A stretch of DNA of 64,000 bases from Phaseolus vulgaris (lineage: Eukaryota > Streptophyta > Magnoliopsida > Fabales > Fabaceae): NCBI RefSeq assembly GCF_000499845.2, contig NC_023753.2:21483932-21547931 (forward strand), given 5' to 3'. This document shows positions 32,501 to 45,763 of the stretch, piece after piece; positions within the stretch are counted from its first letter, which is position 1; each line of letters begins with the position of its first letter. The notes below the pieces were generated by a model. It saw nothing but the letters and a program-made list of their open reading frames with translations, ran no database searches and had not been told where the DNA came from. Made by a program: the position numbers and the translations under genes.

Positions 32501-35500
32501 GTTTATATGAGACATTTCAAATAATGGTTTTAGATGCAAGAATAAGAGTTGCAATAGATCAACAACTTGAGAAGTCTAAGGGAGCTAAAAGGCTTTTTGG
32601 AATGGACATGGCAATAGATTCTAGAAATATGAAACAACCCAGTAATTAAATTACTCATTACAATTCTTATATGATTTATAAACCTTTAATTATATTATAG
32701 TTAAATACATGTTTGTTTTGACATCTCTTTGGTGGGAGAGTTATGGGGGAGAAGGTAAAGAGTTACAAAAGGTAGCCATGAAAATTTTGAGCCTCACATG
32801 TAGTGCAACATGATGTGAAAGGAATTGGAGCACATTTGACCAAGGGCATACTAAGAGAAGAAATAGATTGGAACAACAAAAATTAAATGCTCTTGTGTAT
32901 GTGAAGTACAATCCTCAACTTGAGATGAGACAAAAGAGTAGAGAAAGAGAAGGGGGAAACTTATGATCCCATATGCTTGTCAGATATTGAATCAGATGAT
33001 GAATGAATCACTGAAAAAGAAAATCCTTGTTTGTCTATTGATTCCTCTTGGATGGATATACATGAGTGTTTTGATGTTAAGGAGGGAGCTCCAAGCAAGA
33101 AAAGGAAGAGAGGTAATTATATTTTTTAGAACTATAACTTGAAATGAAAGTTCAACTAACTATAACTAATTCAAATTTATTTGTTTTTCTTTTGCTAATA
33201 TAGGTCCTAGAAATTTAAATACCAAGATCAATAAAAATGGAAAATCCATAGTAGAAGATGAGGAAGAAATTGAAGACTTTCAAGAAGTTTTAATGGAAGA
33301 TGAAGATGACTTGAGTGATGTACATGTTGATTAAGAGTTCAAAACCTACTTAAAATTAGGTTTTTTTGCCCTATTTTTTGCCCATTTAAAACATTATACT
33401 TATTGCAATCCATAATACATATTTTTTTTTATCTCTAGCACAACACCTTTCGCCATAACCCGTTATGGTTTCCGTTATAACTTTATAAAGGATTTATGGG
33501 GTCTCCGATATGATCCGTTATCCGATATTGATAACACTGATATATGTAGATACAACACTCAAAATGAAATGAGGTTGTTTTGTTATTAATTGCATCTTTG
33601 CATTTCTACATATCTTATATATTTAATTATATCACATTTTTTAATGTTTATGAATCTTACGATTCACGATACGAAACGATACACGATTCAGAAAATCAGC
33701 TCTCCAATATACTACTTGTATCTCGATTCAACTAGCATGGTTGGCAATGACATTAGTTATATACCTTGGACATATAAGGACATGTGATTGGTGGCATCAC
33801 TTGTAGGCTAGAACTAGCAAACCTTTTTCCTGAAAAATAATTTGTCCCTCTTTGACCAAGGTGATGTAGGGAAATGCTTGTTGACATCAATCATTATGCA
33901 CCTTGCTTCTTAAGGAGTCCATTTCTCGATTGTTTAAACTTAAAAAATGTAATTTTGCAATCCAGGGTGTTTAGAGGTTTTGCCAGAGGCTATTATTTTT
34001 AGTTTGTGTGAAAGCAAAAATAAAACAACTATTTTTATTTTTTTCTTTCAGGAACACATAATACAATTACCTTCTAATTGTTAAACACTTTTCCTTTAGA
34101 AAAAGCTAAAACAAATGAACACTAAGGTTTTCAGTTGTGCTACTCATGTATTATTCCAGTATGTTGAATGATTTTGTAGTATATCTGATTTTTTATTCCT
34201 GTAATGCTTTGTCCGAGAGATTAAGGGAATTTGACTTGTATTTATTTGGAATGATAGAGGTAAAAATCTGATGATGACATGCTTTAAACTTGTTTTATCA
34301 TGACAACTGTCATTGATATTCGATTATGAATTTAACTAGTTTTATATACTATAGAGTCTATAGAATATTTAAAAAGTTTTAATTATTGGTAGATTTGTGC
34401 TCTAGAGAAAATGCTGCATGCTATTTTTTTAACTAACCTGCATGAAAATATATTTGTCCTTTTTGTAAATTTATGCAATTCTGTATTTTGCATAGCTTAG
34501 GCAAGTCACACTGGGAAGTTATTTTGAATTTGAAATTTTAAAACTTCTCTTTACTCTGCCAATTTTCTAAATAATTATTAAGATTATCATTAATGAATAG
34601 TTATTAAAAGCTTCAAAGAATTCTTTTGATTGCTAAAAATAACAGTGCATGCTGTGATATGATTACTAGTAATCATACATTTTTACCTGATGGGTGATTT
34701 ATATTATTCACTGCTAGTTCCTGTACTGTTTATTTTATTTGGGGGTAGCACCTTTCTTCTGTGATTGACTGAATCTGTTACTGGTATTTTTATGCTTGAT
34801 ACTCCCCTACTATTACATTTTCCTCGTGTATCGGGGGTGGTTAATTTATTTCATGAAATGATCTACTTTGAGTATGTAGCGGTATGCTTGAAGTGTTTTG
34901 TAGAGAATCATTAAAGTAATATTGGTAAAAATTGCCTATTTCATCGAGTTGCTTCCAGTGCCTGATAATCAATTTTCATTTCTATTGACTATAGAGCATT
35001 CCAGATGCAATGCTCTGATTTGGTTGGTGAAATAGTTTTCTTATTGTTGTCTCCATTTTGCTTTGTCATCATGTTACTTGACAAACAGGTTGCAAACAAT
35101 TCCTCTGGCATGCAACAAGTACCTGTTGGTGAAAGTGATACTCAAATTAATTGTTCTGATGAGGATGGATTAACTGAACTTGAGAAACTATTAAAACAGA
35201 AGACTTTCAGCAGGTTTGAGTTTGTCATGTGTGTTAGCATAAATAGAAATAAGATATGTAACACTATTAATATCTGTAGGATTTGATTGTGATTGGACTT
35301 CGTTTGTATACACTATCATATATTATATAGTTATTAATGCATGTGTTTGTTGTATCAAGACACAATTGTCTTAAGGTTTTGGGTTGTAGATGGTGTCAGG
35401 TCTTTTATATGGGTGAACTCATGACTCATTAAATCCAAATCTCCGTAATATTTCTACTTAAAGAACCCAACTCCGGTCTTTTAGGTTAAAATTGGTACTT

Positions 35501-38500
35501 TTATTGAGTGTTGAGGTACAAAATTGTCTGCTTAATGCTTATAGGTTAGATTATGGTGCAATACAAAATACAGTTGAAGTTGTCAAAGAGAGAAGGACTA
35601 CTATCAGGTCAATGTTGATATTTTGGATTCTGCTCTTGTAATTACTCCTGATATAATACTTTTTTGCTCAAAGGCAACATTGCAGAGTCCTGTGACAAAA
35701 GCAGGAGACTATTAAAACAGAACTGAACTTGAGAAACTATTAAAACACTATTAAAACAGAAGACTTTCAGCAGGTTTGAGTTCGTCATGTGTTTTAGTAT
35801 GTAGCACTAAATAGAAATAAGACACAATTACCCAAATCATAACATGTTGTGCTACCATTGTCTGATAGATGTTCCACTTCAAGGTATTCTGTGCAGAAGT
35901 AAGAAGCATAATATATTTGCTAGATGCAGTGCAGAAGTTGAATGATGAGCAATGGAAGCTGCAATATGTGAAATGAAATGGCTTAAGCAATTACTTAAAA
36001 TATTTAAAACTAGGAGTTGTTTGGGATGATAAAATTTATTTGTGGCAACCAAGCTGCTCTTCACATTACCTGTAATCCACTTTCTCGTATATTTATTGTT
36101 GCTTTGTGATATTTTTCTTAATATGTTAACTTTTATGTTTTGTGAAGTTCATGTTGCTATCAATTTTTATTTTAGTTCTTCCTGTTGTCTGTAACCAGTT
36201 CATGTCATTCTGAGTTACTTTGATAATAGTATACCTCCTGTGATATTTTTTTTTTATCTTTGACTATGTACTGATATTGGCTGTTATTCCACAGATCTGA
36301 GATTGATCATTTGACGGCACTTATGCGTTCAAGAACTGTGGATGCACCTGTTAGGGAAGAAGAGAAGGGGACAGACGTGGTTCCCTCAGAATCAATGCTG
36401 CTGAGTGGGCAAAAGGAATATCCTAAAACTCCTGCACTAGAAAATGGGATTGAAAATACTGTTATTGTAACCCCACATGATATTTCAAGTGTATGAGAAC
36501 ATGCCTTCATAGTCTTTACATCTATGTTTGGTTGTATTCGTGGATTGGAAATTACTGTTCTCTTTGTGCTCTATCTCACAGATTGTTTTGTATGTCCCTA
36601 GTTTCCTATCGAAGATGTTGCTTCACCTGCGGAGCTTGCAAAGTCTTACATGGGTAGCAGGCATTACAAGGTATCCTCTTCAGTTTTAGGTGTGCAAACA
36701 TCTGCACTTTGGGAGGATCCAACTCTTGTAAACAGGGAAAATTTTCCTCTTAACACCCCTATTATGACCATTGTACCAAGGACAACTAAATATGCTGCAG
36801 TTCATGAAAATGGTTTTATTACCTCAAGATCTCGTGGAAGATCTGCAATATATAATATGGCTCGAACACCATATGCCAGAATTTATCCAGCATCCACACT
36901 CAAGGTTTGTTCTGAATAACATTTTGGATAATAAGTTTTTGGGATCCATTTTATGACATGGTTTCTGCTTGACAGGGTGGTGAGCATGCTGTTGAAGGTG
37001 AGCCATCTTCTTCAAGTCAGTCTGCATTGAATCACGATGTGCTTTCTGGGTCTAATCCTGGGGTATGAGTACTTGTGGATTATATGTCTTGTCTTTCAGT
37101 GTTTTTTTAGATATTAATAGATTTTTGTGTTGTGTTTTTCTTATTTTTGCAGGCAGTAAAACGCAGAAGTTCAGTTTTGGATAATGATATAGGATCTGTT
37201 GGTCCTGTTCGTCGTATTCGTCAGAAGTCTAATCTTTTATATTCTAAAGGCCCAAGCTCACTTATTTCTGGTAGCTCTTTGTACGCAGATAGGAATCAAA
37301 TGGTTGTGGATACTTCAAAGCAAGGGTCTTCCATGCAGAAGCCGATTCTACTGAATGAAGTTAAGCATAGCCATGTGAAATTATCCAAAGAAAATGTGGA
37401 CGACACTATACCTAGTTTGAGCTCCCCCCCTTTGCCCTCAAAATCCAGTGAAATGGCTTCAAAAATACTGCAGCAACTGGATAAGTTGGTTTATCCAAAA
37501 GAAAAATCATCTGAATCAAGGGTAACAATTGTGAATGATAATTCACCAACAAAGTTGTCGCCTTCCATGCTACGTGGGCAGGCTCTTCGAAGCATGGAAA
37601 TTGTAGATTCATCAAAATTGCTGGACAATATGCATGGTAATAACTTAGATGGCCCATTTGGAAATTTGTCAGGTAGTGCCCAGAATCAGAAGTTAAATTC
37701 TCAGAGAGACAAGGTAGAAAATGGTCCATTGAAGCTTGTTGCTCCTACTGATGGATTACTTCCACTCGTAACAACTGCAGATGCTACAAACCCACGTAAT
37801 CAAGCCCTGTGTAGTGCAAAATCTGGGGATTCTTTTATGATAAAATCTGTTTCTGATCTGCCACGAAAGAAGAGGGCATTCCATATGAGTGCCCATGAGG
37901 TATGAGACTTTTTTTTAGTTATCCGTTTGACTGGTGTCTGTAGTTATGGTTTACAACGTTATTTTTTGTGTAGTTTTTACATTAGCTAAGCAGGAATAGC
38001 CCATGACTAACCTCTTTGCAGGCATGTTGCCTATAGCAATCTGCTGCTTCCATTTACAGCAATTTGTATCCTAGATAATATTTAATTTGTTTCTTTTCTT
38101 TTTCTCTTATTATAAAAGGATTTTCTGGATCTGGACGATGATGCTTATCCAAATGGATCTGTCTCTTCTTTTTCTCCTCTTGAGAAAGAAATGATAAGCT
38201 CCACTGCTGTGATGGGGGAAACTAATTCTGGTACTGAAGCAAATGTACAGGAGAATCCATCAGCAATATCTCTAATAATGCCACCTAAAACTTCTATAAT
38301 AGATGGTAAGGCTCACATTGGAACTGCCTATAAATCTAAGGTTGGTGAGAAAGTTGATGCATCTATCTTTACGACATCATCTATCCTTGATCCAACCTAC
38401 AAGCCAGTTACAGCTACACCAAATGGATCAATTGCTAAACCTCCTTTGTTTATTTCCGGGAATAAAGTGGTTTCATCAAGAGAGTTCACAGCTCCTATTG

Positions 38501-40856
38501 CTCCACCAAAGGAGATAACCAAATCAGGTCCTACATTTGGGTTGGCAAAGGTTGTTTCATCAAAGGATCTTGTTGCTGATGCTCCATTGGTGGAATTTGG
38601 CTCCAATAAAAATGTCAAAAAGGTTTCACCAATTCCCTTCACGGCTTCATCATCAGTTGGTGCTGAACCCTCTTTTCTGAAATTTGGTGCTTCTGACTCA
38701 AACCTGGGAAGTTCAATCAGGTTAGTATATAATTTAATGTGCTTTTGAACAAATCTCAACATAATTCTTTACACATCTAGGCTGTTTTTTGGGGTTTGTT
38801 TGTTCTTCCTTTACTTTTCTCTCATGGTTTTTCGGCAAGGGTATCAACAGCTATAGATACTATTACCTTTCGAGTTATAGATATTATTTAAATGGGTTTT
38901 TTCCTCAACTTTTTTTCTGCCTTTTGACTTTAGTATAATTTGTATCATATGACTTTTGAATATTGTCAACTCCTTTTGTTTTGACTATGGGGATGACATT
39001 TCTATTTTATGATTTTATTCTCGCCAAAATTCTGGATTTCTTTGGTTTCCTTTGAAATAGTAGTCTGGTCAATATACAGAAAAACAGAAAGGGAAAAACT
39101 TAGCTTTAGTTCCCAGCCATGTAGAAACTTGTGCGTGTTCCCCTTAGTTGAACCATCCCCCTTTACATTTGAATCATTATATTCTTATTCCTCTCCTTAA
39201 CTCACTTGCATCACCTCATAAGCCATTCCCCCTTTACAGCCTTTAACCAGTGAGAATGTTCTTGTTTGATTTCTGGGATGTACCATAATTGTTGTTATTG
39301 CTCTTTTTTTTGCATTGGACAATTGAAACTGGAGAAATATTTGGTATCATACAGTATTACGGTGGTTAATGTGCAGGACAACTACCGTTGATGGAGCAAC
39401 TGATTCTATACCAAAAGCTCGTCAATCTGATAATGGTAATGCTGAGACTACTAACGCTACTAGAACTTCTGTTGGGGCATCAGAACTTGCTAATTTATCT
39501 CCAGCATCAACATCATTTTTGACATCATCCAAGAGTATATTCAATTTTGGCAACAATTCAAATCAAAATAATGGGTCTCTTGCAAGCCCTTCACTTTCTT
39601 CTTTTCCACCCCCTGTAGCTGGTACTTTTACCAGTCAGAATATATTATCCGCTGCCAAAATCAGTGGCATTAGTGCCATCGCAGATTCTAATGGCAGTAG
39701 CATGGCAACTATGACGCCTGCCACAATTGCATCAAGTAATAGCAGTTTTTCTTCTACCCCAGTGGTGGCATCTTCATATCCAACAACTTCCATTTTCAAA
39801 TTTGGATCCTCTCCTGTTCCACCAGCAGGTTTACCTGTATCATCTTCTGGTTTAGAACCGCTGGAAACTAAAAGCAGTCAGGATGCAGGAGTTGGTAGTC
39901 TTAGCAGCCCTGCCTTTGGTAATACATCTGCAGGGTATGGTATTTTTGGCTTCAGCTCTTCGGCAACCAAAACTGTAAATAGCCAGTCGAGTTCTGTTGG
40001 TGCTTGCAGTGGTTCTGTGCTTGGTGCCCAGGCTTCTACCCCCAGTGGGTTAGAAGCATGTAATCAGACTCAGTCAGTTCCATTTGGTTCATCTGCATCT
40101 TCCCTGTCATATGGGTTAACTGGGAACACAACTTTTTCTTTGAGCAGTTTTTCATCTCCTTCATCCAGCCCTGCTTTTTCTTCTGGGAGTTCATTGTTTC
40201 CTTCCAGTCCTGCCACTGATGTTTTCAATTCTGGCACAACTTTTGGACTTATCAACTCGGCTTCCTGTTCAGCAGTAAACTCCTTTAGCTCCAATACTAG
40301 TACAAGTTCTCCAATTTTTGGGTCTAGTTGGCAGCCCAGCAAGTCTCCATTTGGTTCCATATTTAGTTCGTCGTCTTTATCTTCTTCTGGATCTTCCCTT
40401 GGAACATCCACTGCATGTGCCAGTTCACCAGCAATGTTTTTATCTACCTCCAGTGCATCAACTCCTCAATTTTCATTCACTTCAGCTGCAGGATCTACCT
40501 CTACGCAGCATGCTTTTGGAAGTCCTACTCCCACCTTTGCATTTGGCTCAGCTCCTGTTAATAATCAGATGAGCATGGAAGTTGGTATGACTGAGGATAC
40601 AGTTAAAGGAACTCCACCAGCCACTTCTGTATTTGCTCAGCAACCTGCCCCACTTCAATCAAATTTTGTATTTGGAGCATCAACTCCCCCAGGAGCCAGT
40701 CCTTTCCAGTTTGGTAGTCAACAGAATATTGCTCCACAGAACCCTTCGTTTCAGACTTCTGCCAGTCTAGGAGGGAGTTTCTCATTGGGCACAGGTGGTG
40801 GTGACAAATCTGGTAGAAAAATTGTGAAAGTTAAAAGCAAACAACGAAAGAAGTAG
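29555..40856 (+). CDS. NUP1: FG-repeat nucleoporin NUP1/NUP136-like
   Basis: Nine exons give 1283 aa: 29555-29819, 30083-30129, 35089-35213, 36295-36490, 36602-36904, 36976-37062, 37153-37899, 38119-38720, 39377-40856; all phases agree. The start YEGTVGAGGKFRKRPFRGRT and DPAHRLITYSAHTLFSSLF is the conserved N-terminus of plant NUP1. The middle carries AELAKSYMGSRHYK and a Ser/Pro-rich region. The last exon is Ser/Gly/Phe-rich with FG, FGS and FGA repeats, and the tail ends SGRKIVKVKSKQRKK. In Arabidopsis the protein sits at the nuclear basket, binds importin-alpha and acts in mRNA export and nuclear shape. The start was chosen for its AGCCATGG context and N-terminal match. Intron 2 (4959 bp) contains a hAT element, and intron 3 contains a partial exon-3 duplicate. 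A possible poly(A) signal, TAATAAAA, lies near 41274. Confidence 0.9.
30449..33747 (+). mobile_element. hAT DNA transposon in nucleoporin intron 2
   Basis: The element spans 30457-33739 (3283 bp) and is flanked by an 8-bp duplication GTTGGCAA (30449-30456, 33740-33747), the size expected for hAT. Its ends are short inverted repeats beginning CATGGTA and ending TAGCATG. The subterminal regions are full of GATACGA and CGATTC motifs in both orientations, such as 30485-30560 and 33655-33690, which may be transposase-binding sites. It holds a broken transposase on the same strand as the nucleoporin gene. Confidence 0.8.
30985..33334 (+). pseudogene. hAT transposase, degenerate
   Basis: Parts in order: a BED-type zinc finger (DITWKYCESLP, VKCKFCSHTCWGGIARMKHH, about 31010-31115); a DUF659/transposase core (MCDGWTDRKGRSL, VTDGVSNLV, LILEDIGDL, about 31540-32310); a SLWWESYGG segment with TCSAT and NWSTFDQGHTKRRNRLEQQK of the C-terminal hAT dimerisation domain (about 32720-32890); and an acidic tail ending near 33334. 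There are frameshifts near the start and in the core, in-frame stops, and TG where Ser would be expected after TCSAT. At least one intron may have existed (about 32370-32450). It cannot make an active protein. Confidence 0.75.
35721..35823 (+). repeat. Partial duplicate of nucleoporin exon 3 with its splice donor
   Basis: About 100 bases repeat the last part of exon 3 and the first part of intron 3 (original near 35171-35255): AACTGAACTTGAGAAAC, AGAAGACTTTCAGCAG and the donor GTTTGAGTT. The copy has an extra ACTATTAAAAC inside and a few substitutions. No good 3' splice site precedes it, so it is probably not used as an exon. Confidence 0.8.
35855..36090 (+). pseudogene. Fragment of a copia reverse-transcriptase/RNase H end
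   Basis: Across shifting frames one can read CSTSRYS, ARCSAEVE, AMEAAICEMKWLKQLLK and ALHITCNP. These match the ordered copia RNase H motifs RRSTSGY, ARSSAEAEYRAMA, CELIWLKQLL and NQAALHIASNP. Several frameshifts and stops are present. The fragment lies immediately downstream of the duplicated exon-3 segment in intron 3. Confidence 0.65.
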
Positions 40857-42402
40857 GAACATTGTTTATGAAAATGGTTGCCTTCTATCAGTGCTCGGGG
40901 CTACGCATGTTGTGCAAGAAGTAAATTCTGAAAGAGTGATTGCTGGTTATTGCTGCTCAGTTGGCAGTCTGGACAATATTTGCTATTGCTAATCAGCAAA
41001 TACAAGCTTGTCAGTCTTCTTTGTCCTTCCATACTCAATTTTGTAATACTATATGATATGAAGAAACGTGCTGTACTAGTTATGGCTTTAGATCAGAGTC
41101 CATAATTTGGCCAGTTGTGATGATATTCACAGAGATCGCTGTATCCTTGCTACTTGTAATATATAGCCAGAATTAGTCAATGTATAGCTTAGATGGTTGT
41201 ACATTCACAATTCCAGTGAGCAATCTGTGAAATGATTATTACCGATATTCTGTTTCCTGTTTGCCATATATTTTAATAAAATGTTTTTGTTTTGTTTAGA
41301 AACCCATAAAATTCAAGACAGTGAGTGTACTGCTTGTGGCACAAGTAAACAAGATAAAAATCCGTGCTAATGAGAAACATTCAGAAATGCAAGCCGTCTT
41401 GTTGCAGAGTTACAGGTGTTTGTGACCAGTGCGACCTTGTGTCGAATCCTGAATGACAGTTTGCAAGCCGTCTTTTTTTTACATATTTTATTTTCATTCT
41501 AAAATTTTGCATAAATTGTGAAAAATATGTTTTACTATTTTGTATTTAAAAAAGGTAAATGTAAATATATAATAAAAATAATTTAATCAAACAAACCTTT
41601 TATATTTGTTAACAACAATAATAGATGTAGTATAATTTTATTATTTAAGCAGTTTATAAAGTGACACGATGCTTTGCGACTTTTCTTCAGGCCCTCCAAA
41701 CAATTTATTTTCCTCTTCAATAAAATGTGAATCCTCTGTTATCGTTTGCAGCAACGTTCAGACTTCAAGCTAAAATAAAAGAAAACGGTAATGAAAAAAT
41801 GCAATGATCTTGTCCAATTGCACATTAAACATTTTCTGAATAATACGAAATCATCTAGTGATGTATAAGTTTACCAATACCAAAACATGTTTTTTGTATG
41901 TTAATCTCTAGTTTTTTCGATTTAATCCCTAAATAAAAGAATTTCCAATTTAATCAAATAATTGCTTTCAATTAGGTCCCCATTATCTGTTATTAATTCT
42001 GTTGAAATTGAGTCATACAACAGATTATGAATGCTATATTCTTAGTCTCCATACATGGCAGCTACTTGCATGCAATTAGGTCCTCCTCATGTCATTTGTT
42101 TTTGTTCTAAGAATTTATTAGTCCCTATACACCATAATAAGTTGCATCCAATCCTCAAGATCTTAAAACAACAATCCCCAGCGGGATAATGTTAAAATCA
42201 ATTGCATGTACATGGACTAGTTTAAAAGCCTTTTTCATATAGGAATCAAATGAAAATGAATGTTATAATGAATAAGCATGAATTTTAACCTTTTTGCACA
42301 ATTAGCTACCACAGCAAGGATATTTGATCCTCACTCAAGTGAATGAGGATGGAGTAGGATTAGGAAGTTAGCAGCAGTCTCCAATCCATTAATTAGGTTT
42401 AG
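40857..42402. other. Convergent 3' regions; possible repeat remnant
   Basis: The nucleoporin 3'UTR probably ends near 41280, where TAATAAAATG is followed by a T-rich run. The stretch 41900-42180 contains TTTAATCCCTAAATAAAAGA and CAATTAGGTCCC phrases like those in subterminal regions of legume DNA transposons, but no paired end was found. No gene is seen. Confidence 0.35.
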
Positions 42403-45400
42403 TTAGTGATACACAGCACTGTTATTGTAAACACGACCAGGGGGCAGAGGAACCTTTGCCTCACCTCCTCGACTTCTCCCTCTTGAAGAACGCAGGGTTC
42501 GTTCCCCATCATGCTTATACTCAATAGCACCATGGAACCTACTATCAATTGCTTCTCCATCACACAGTATTGGAGGACATACGTAGCCATAGGCATCTGC
42601 CACATTCATGTTGGGGCAGTGGTTTCTTCTACCTTCATGATGTTGATTAACTCTTGCATGTAATTCTTTCCGGAGAAACTCTTCTCGCTGAGTTGCTTGT
42701 AGAGCTCCGAGTGAGGATAGCTTTTCCTGGTACTCGGTGTTTATCTCAAGGATTCTCTGCCACAACAATATGCATTAAGTTTGAAATAGTCAGATAATAT
42801 GCCACCAAGAATTTTCAAACAAGCAAAACAGCAAAGCTTGAGTTGGTTTAATAAAAAAATGGTTTACCTAACTCGATCTATGTTCACTTCATCAACTGAT
42901 GATATAAACATGACAATCTTTTCATTTCATAGTGTCAAGTGGGATATGTAATAATGTATATAAACAGAATGGCCCTACGAGAAGATTCACAAGTAGTGGT
43001 GACATCACCGACAAGATCAGGGAAAAGCCAAAAACTGAAAGCTGACTCATTCAAAATAACACCATAAAAAATGTGAATGACTTTGTTCTTCACCCAATTG
43101 TATATCTTTTCTAGCTTACTTGGATTGGATAAAAAATCCATTCTATCCAATTGCTTTTTATGCCTGTTTCTCATTTATAAAATCATCATTCCTTACTAGT
43201 TTGTTGATGGTCCTCAATTATACAAATTATAAAAGTATTTTGTTTAATTTTGAATCTTCTTACCCTCCATGGAGATTCACTATGCAAAACTGTTATTCCT
43301 AAATCCTACACACAATTCAGTTAAACAAATGTTATAAAGGCAGAAAAACTTTTTAGCTTTTCTGCTCCCTGAAGAATACACATAGGCTCTGTTGCTCCAC
43401 GCTAAAACGTCTCTAATAAAACTTTGGTCCCAAATTTGTCTATATTGAAATGCAAGGAAATGCTAATTATTTACGCACAAAAGAATGAAACTACTACCTG
43501 AATGAAGAAAACTGAACATGGCCTTCTGTATATGATATAATTTTCTAATTTCTAAGTCTGCTTTCTTAAAAGAACAATTTGCCTCCCCCAGAATTATTTT
43601 CTATGTTATTTTAAATCATGTGACTTCAAAGTACTGATTACGCCATCATAGTTATGAATCAGACGTTAAAATTAAAAAAAAAAAAAAACACACACACACA
43701 CACACACAACATGAAAAATTTAAAATTACCTCCAATGTTTTAAAACTAAACAGGTCATTAAACTGTTAGAAATGACAAGTTCAGTTTAGCCCACCATAGT
43801 TGAATTGTACTCGAACTGATAACAATCAAAAATATATTTTTTAACACTATATTAAATAGGAAATTAGCATGAAATTACAATAAATTATGAAAAGCTGTAA
43901 TATAATAAAATAGAAGCATAATTTGTCACAAAATGAAAAATAGCAAGTTAAATTGATAAATAAATAAATTGACATAATTCTAATATTATTTTAACATAAT
44001 AAAATCTAAATTTTACAAAGAAAGCATAATGTTTAGTGAAGGCACACAAATAAATTTTATATCTAAACCATAAATTTAATACAAATTATTCCACCCGTAG
44101 TGCACACAAATACTAATTCAACTACATTCTGACCTCCTTGTGCCGAGCAAATTCTGCATCCTCAGCGTCACTTCTATCCCTAGTTAATTTCATGATTTCA
44201 TCAATAAATTTATGTTCAAGACCCTCATAGGTTGCTGGTGATGTGCTTTCTTCATATCCAATTTCCTTGTCTTGCTCATGAGGCTGGTCCATTACTTCAT
44301 TGGCTTGGTTCATCTGACTGTATTTCCAGTCCCAAATCATTTCATCCGGGATGTAGGATTTTATCCCATTATTCCCTTCATCTGTATCATAGAATTTGAA
44401 TTGTAAACTTGTAAGACATCTATTTTGCAATCGTTTGTAAGAAATTGCTATAACCATACCACATTGAAACCTAATATAAATAATGAAAATGAATCAGAGA
44501 CACAGACCCATCAATGAAACCAAGAAATTAAAGCGTCGCAAGATACAAAATATTAAAGAGGACTAGATGATTACAACTATCAAGCCGTAGTTCAAAGCAA
44601 TTTATTTCTAACAATGTAAGGTAGTACAAAGTCAAGATACAAAGTTAAATTCTATAACCTTGTAATACATTTTTTAACAATGGCTACTAGTAATACTATC
44701 CGTAGTGCAAGCTATGCTTTTTGTCACAGGACTTTGCAATGTATTATATTAGGAGTAATTACAAGAGCAGAATCCAAAATATCAACATTGACCCGATAGT
44801 AGTACTTCTCTCTTTGATGACTTCAGTTATATATTGCACCTTAATCCAACCTATAAGCAATTACCTCAACTCAATGAAAGTACCAATTTTAAGGACATCT
44901 CCACTCAATGCGGACTCTCAGCTCTAAACTTGAATTCGTTACAACTAATCTATTATGTGAGAGAATCTCAGGACTCAAATACCACAAGGAGCTTCTTATT
45001 TTACCCAATGTGAAACTCCTAACATGTAACTATTCAAGGAATCTTCCAGTGTTTGTACATAATGCATTAAAAAAATCTTCTGCAAAACACACACTGCACA
45101 GTCCATTCATTCATCATAAAATATCTGGTTAGTGCATCATTACACTTCAGAAAATAAAGAAAAAGAGTGTATATTTCGAGAGCTTGAAAAGGTCTCCCTT
45201 AAGTAGTCATATTTATATGCAGATTTGTGATACAATGATGAGAAAAGAAAAAGTAAAAGACAAGTAATCTTAGGTACAGGAACAGATAGTTACTACCCAA
45301 AACAACTTTTAAATAAATCTTATTTAGCATATTCTAAACCAATTCTAACAATTACAAAACAAGCCGATAACCCTCATTAATTATTCCAGCACTACCAAAT

Positions 45401-45763
45401 GTTTCCTAGCATTAGGTGGCATTGGCACTTACAGTCCATTCTTAAAAAGTCTATTACATCCAAAATCTATTAAACATAGCTACACATCAACAGATATTTC
45501 AAGAATCAATGAGAGAAGTTAAACACCCAGTCATAAACTATCATTATACAGAATAAAACTTCATGATCGCAAGGACGTATGGAGTAAATAAGCTGCACCA
45601 GTTAGTACTACTTGCCTTCATTATTTGCAAGGATAGGCAAACCATTCACATTTAATCCATATCCATCCCTTGGCAAATGCACCTCGGCCCTTGAAGTCTC
45701 ATTCTCCGCAGAAAAGAAGTATGGCTGGATTTGGAGATAATTTCTTACAGAAGTATTCTGCAT
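42403..45763 (-). CDS. Conserved plant protein of unknown function, 3 exons
   Basis: Minus-strand exons 45763-45616, 44381-44134 and 42756-42403 join into 249 aa with consistent phases. The N-terminus is MQNTSVRNYLQIQPYFFSAE, then HLPRDGYGLNVNGLPILANN; the middle reads SYIPDEMIWDWKYSQMNQA; then a charged helix EHKFIDEIMKLTRDRSDAED and EILEINTEYQEKL-type coiled coil; and a Gly/Arg-rich C-terminus (SSRGRSRGGEAKVPLPPGRV). I recall similar legume proteins of about this size without assigned function. No catalytic motif, signal peptide or membrane span is visible; a coiled coil with an RG-rich tail could suggest an RNA- or protein-binding role, but that is speculation. Intron 1 appears to start with GC (GAAG|GCAAGT). 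The middle of the first intron (44460-45610) has no gene. Confidence 0.65.
43672..43709. repeat. Poly(A) plus (AC)n microsatellite
   Basis: A run of A is followed directly by about ten AC repeats inside intron 2 of the unknown minus-strand gene. It is a likely polymorphic marker. Confidence 0.9.
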
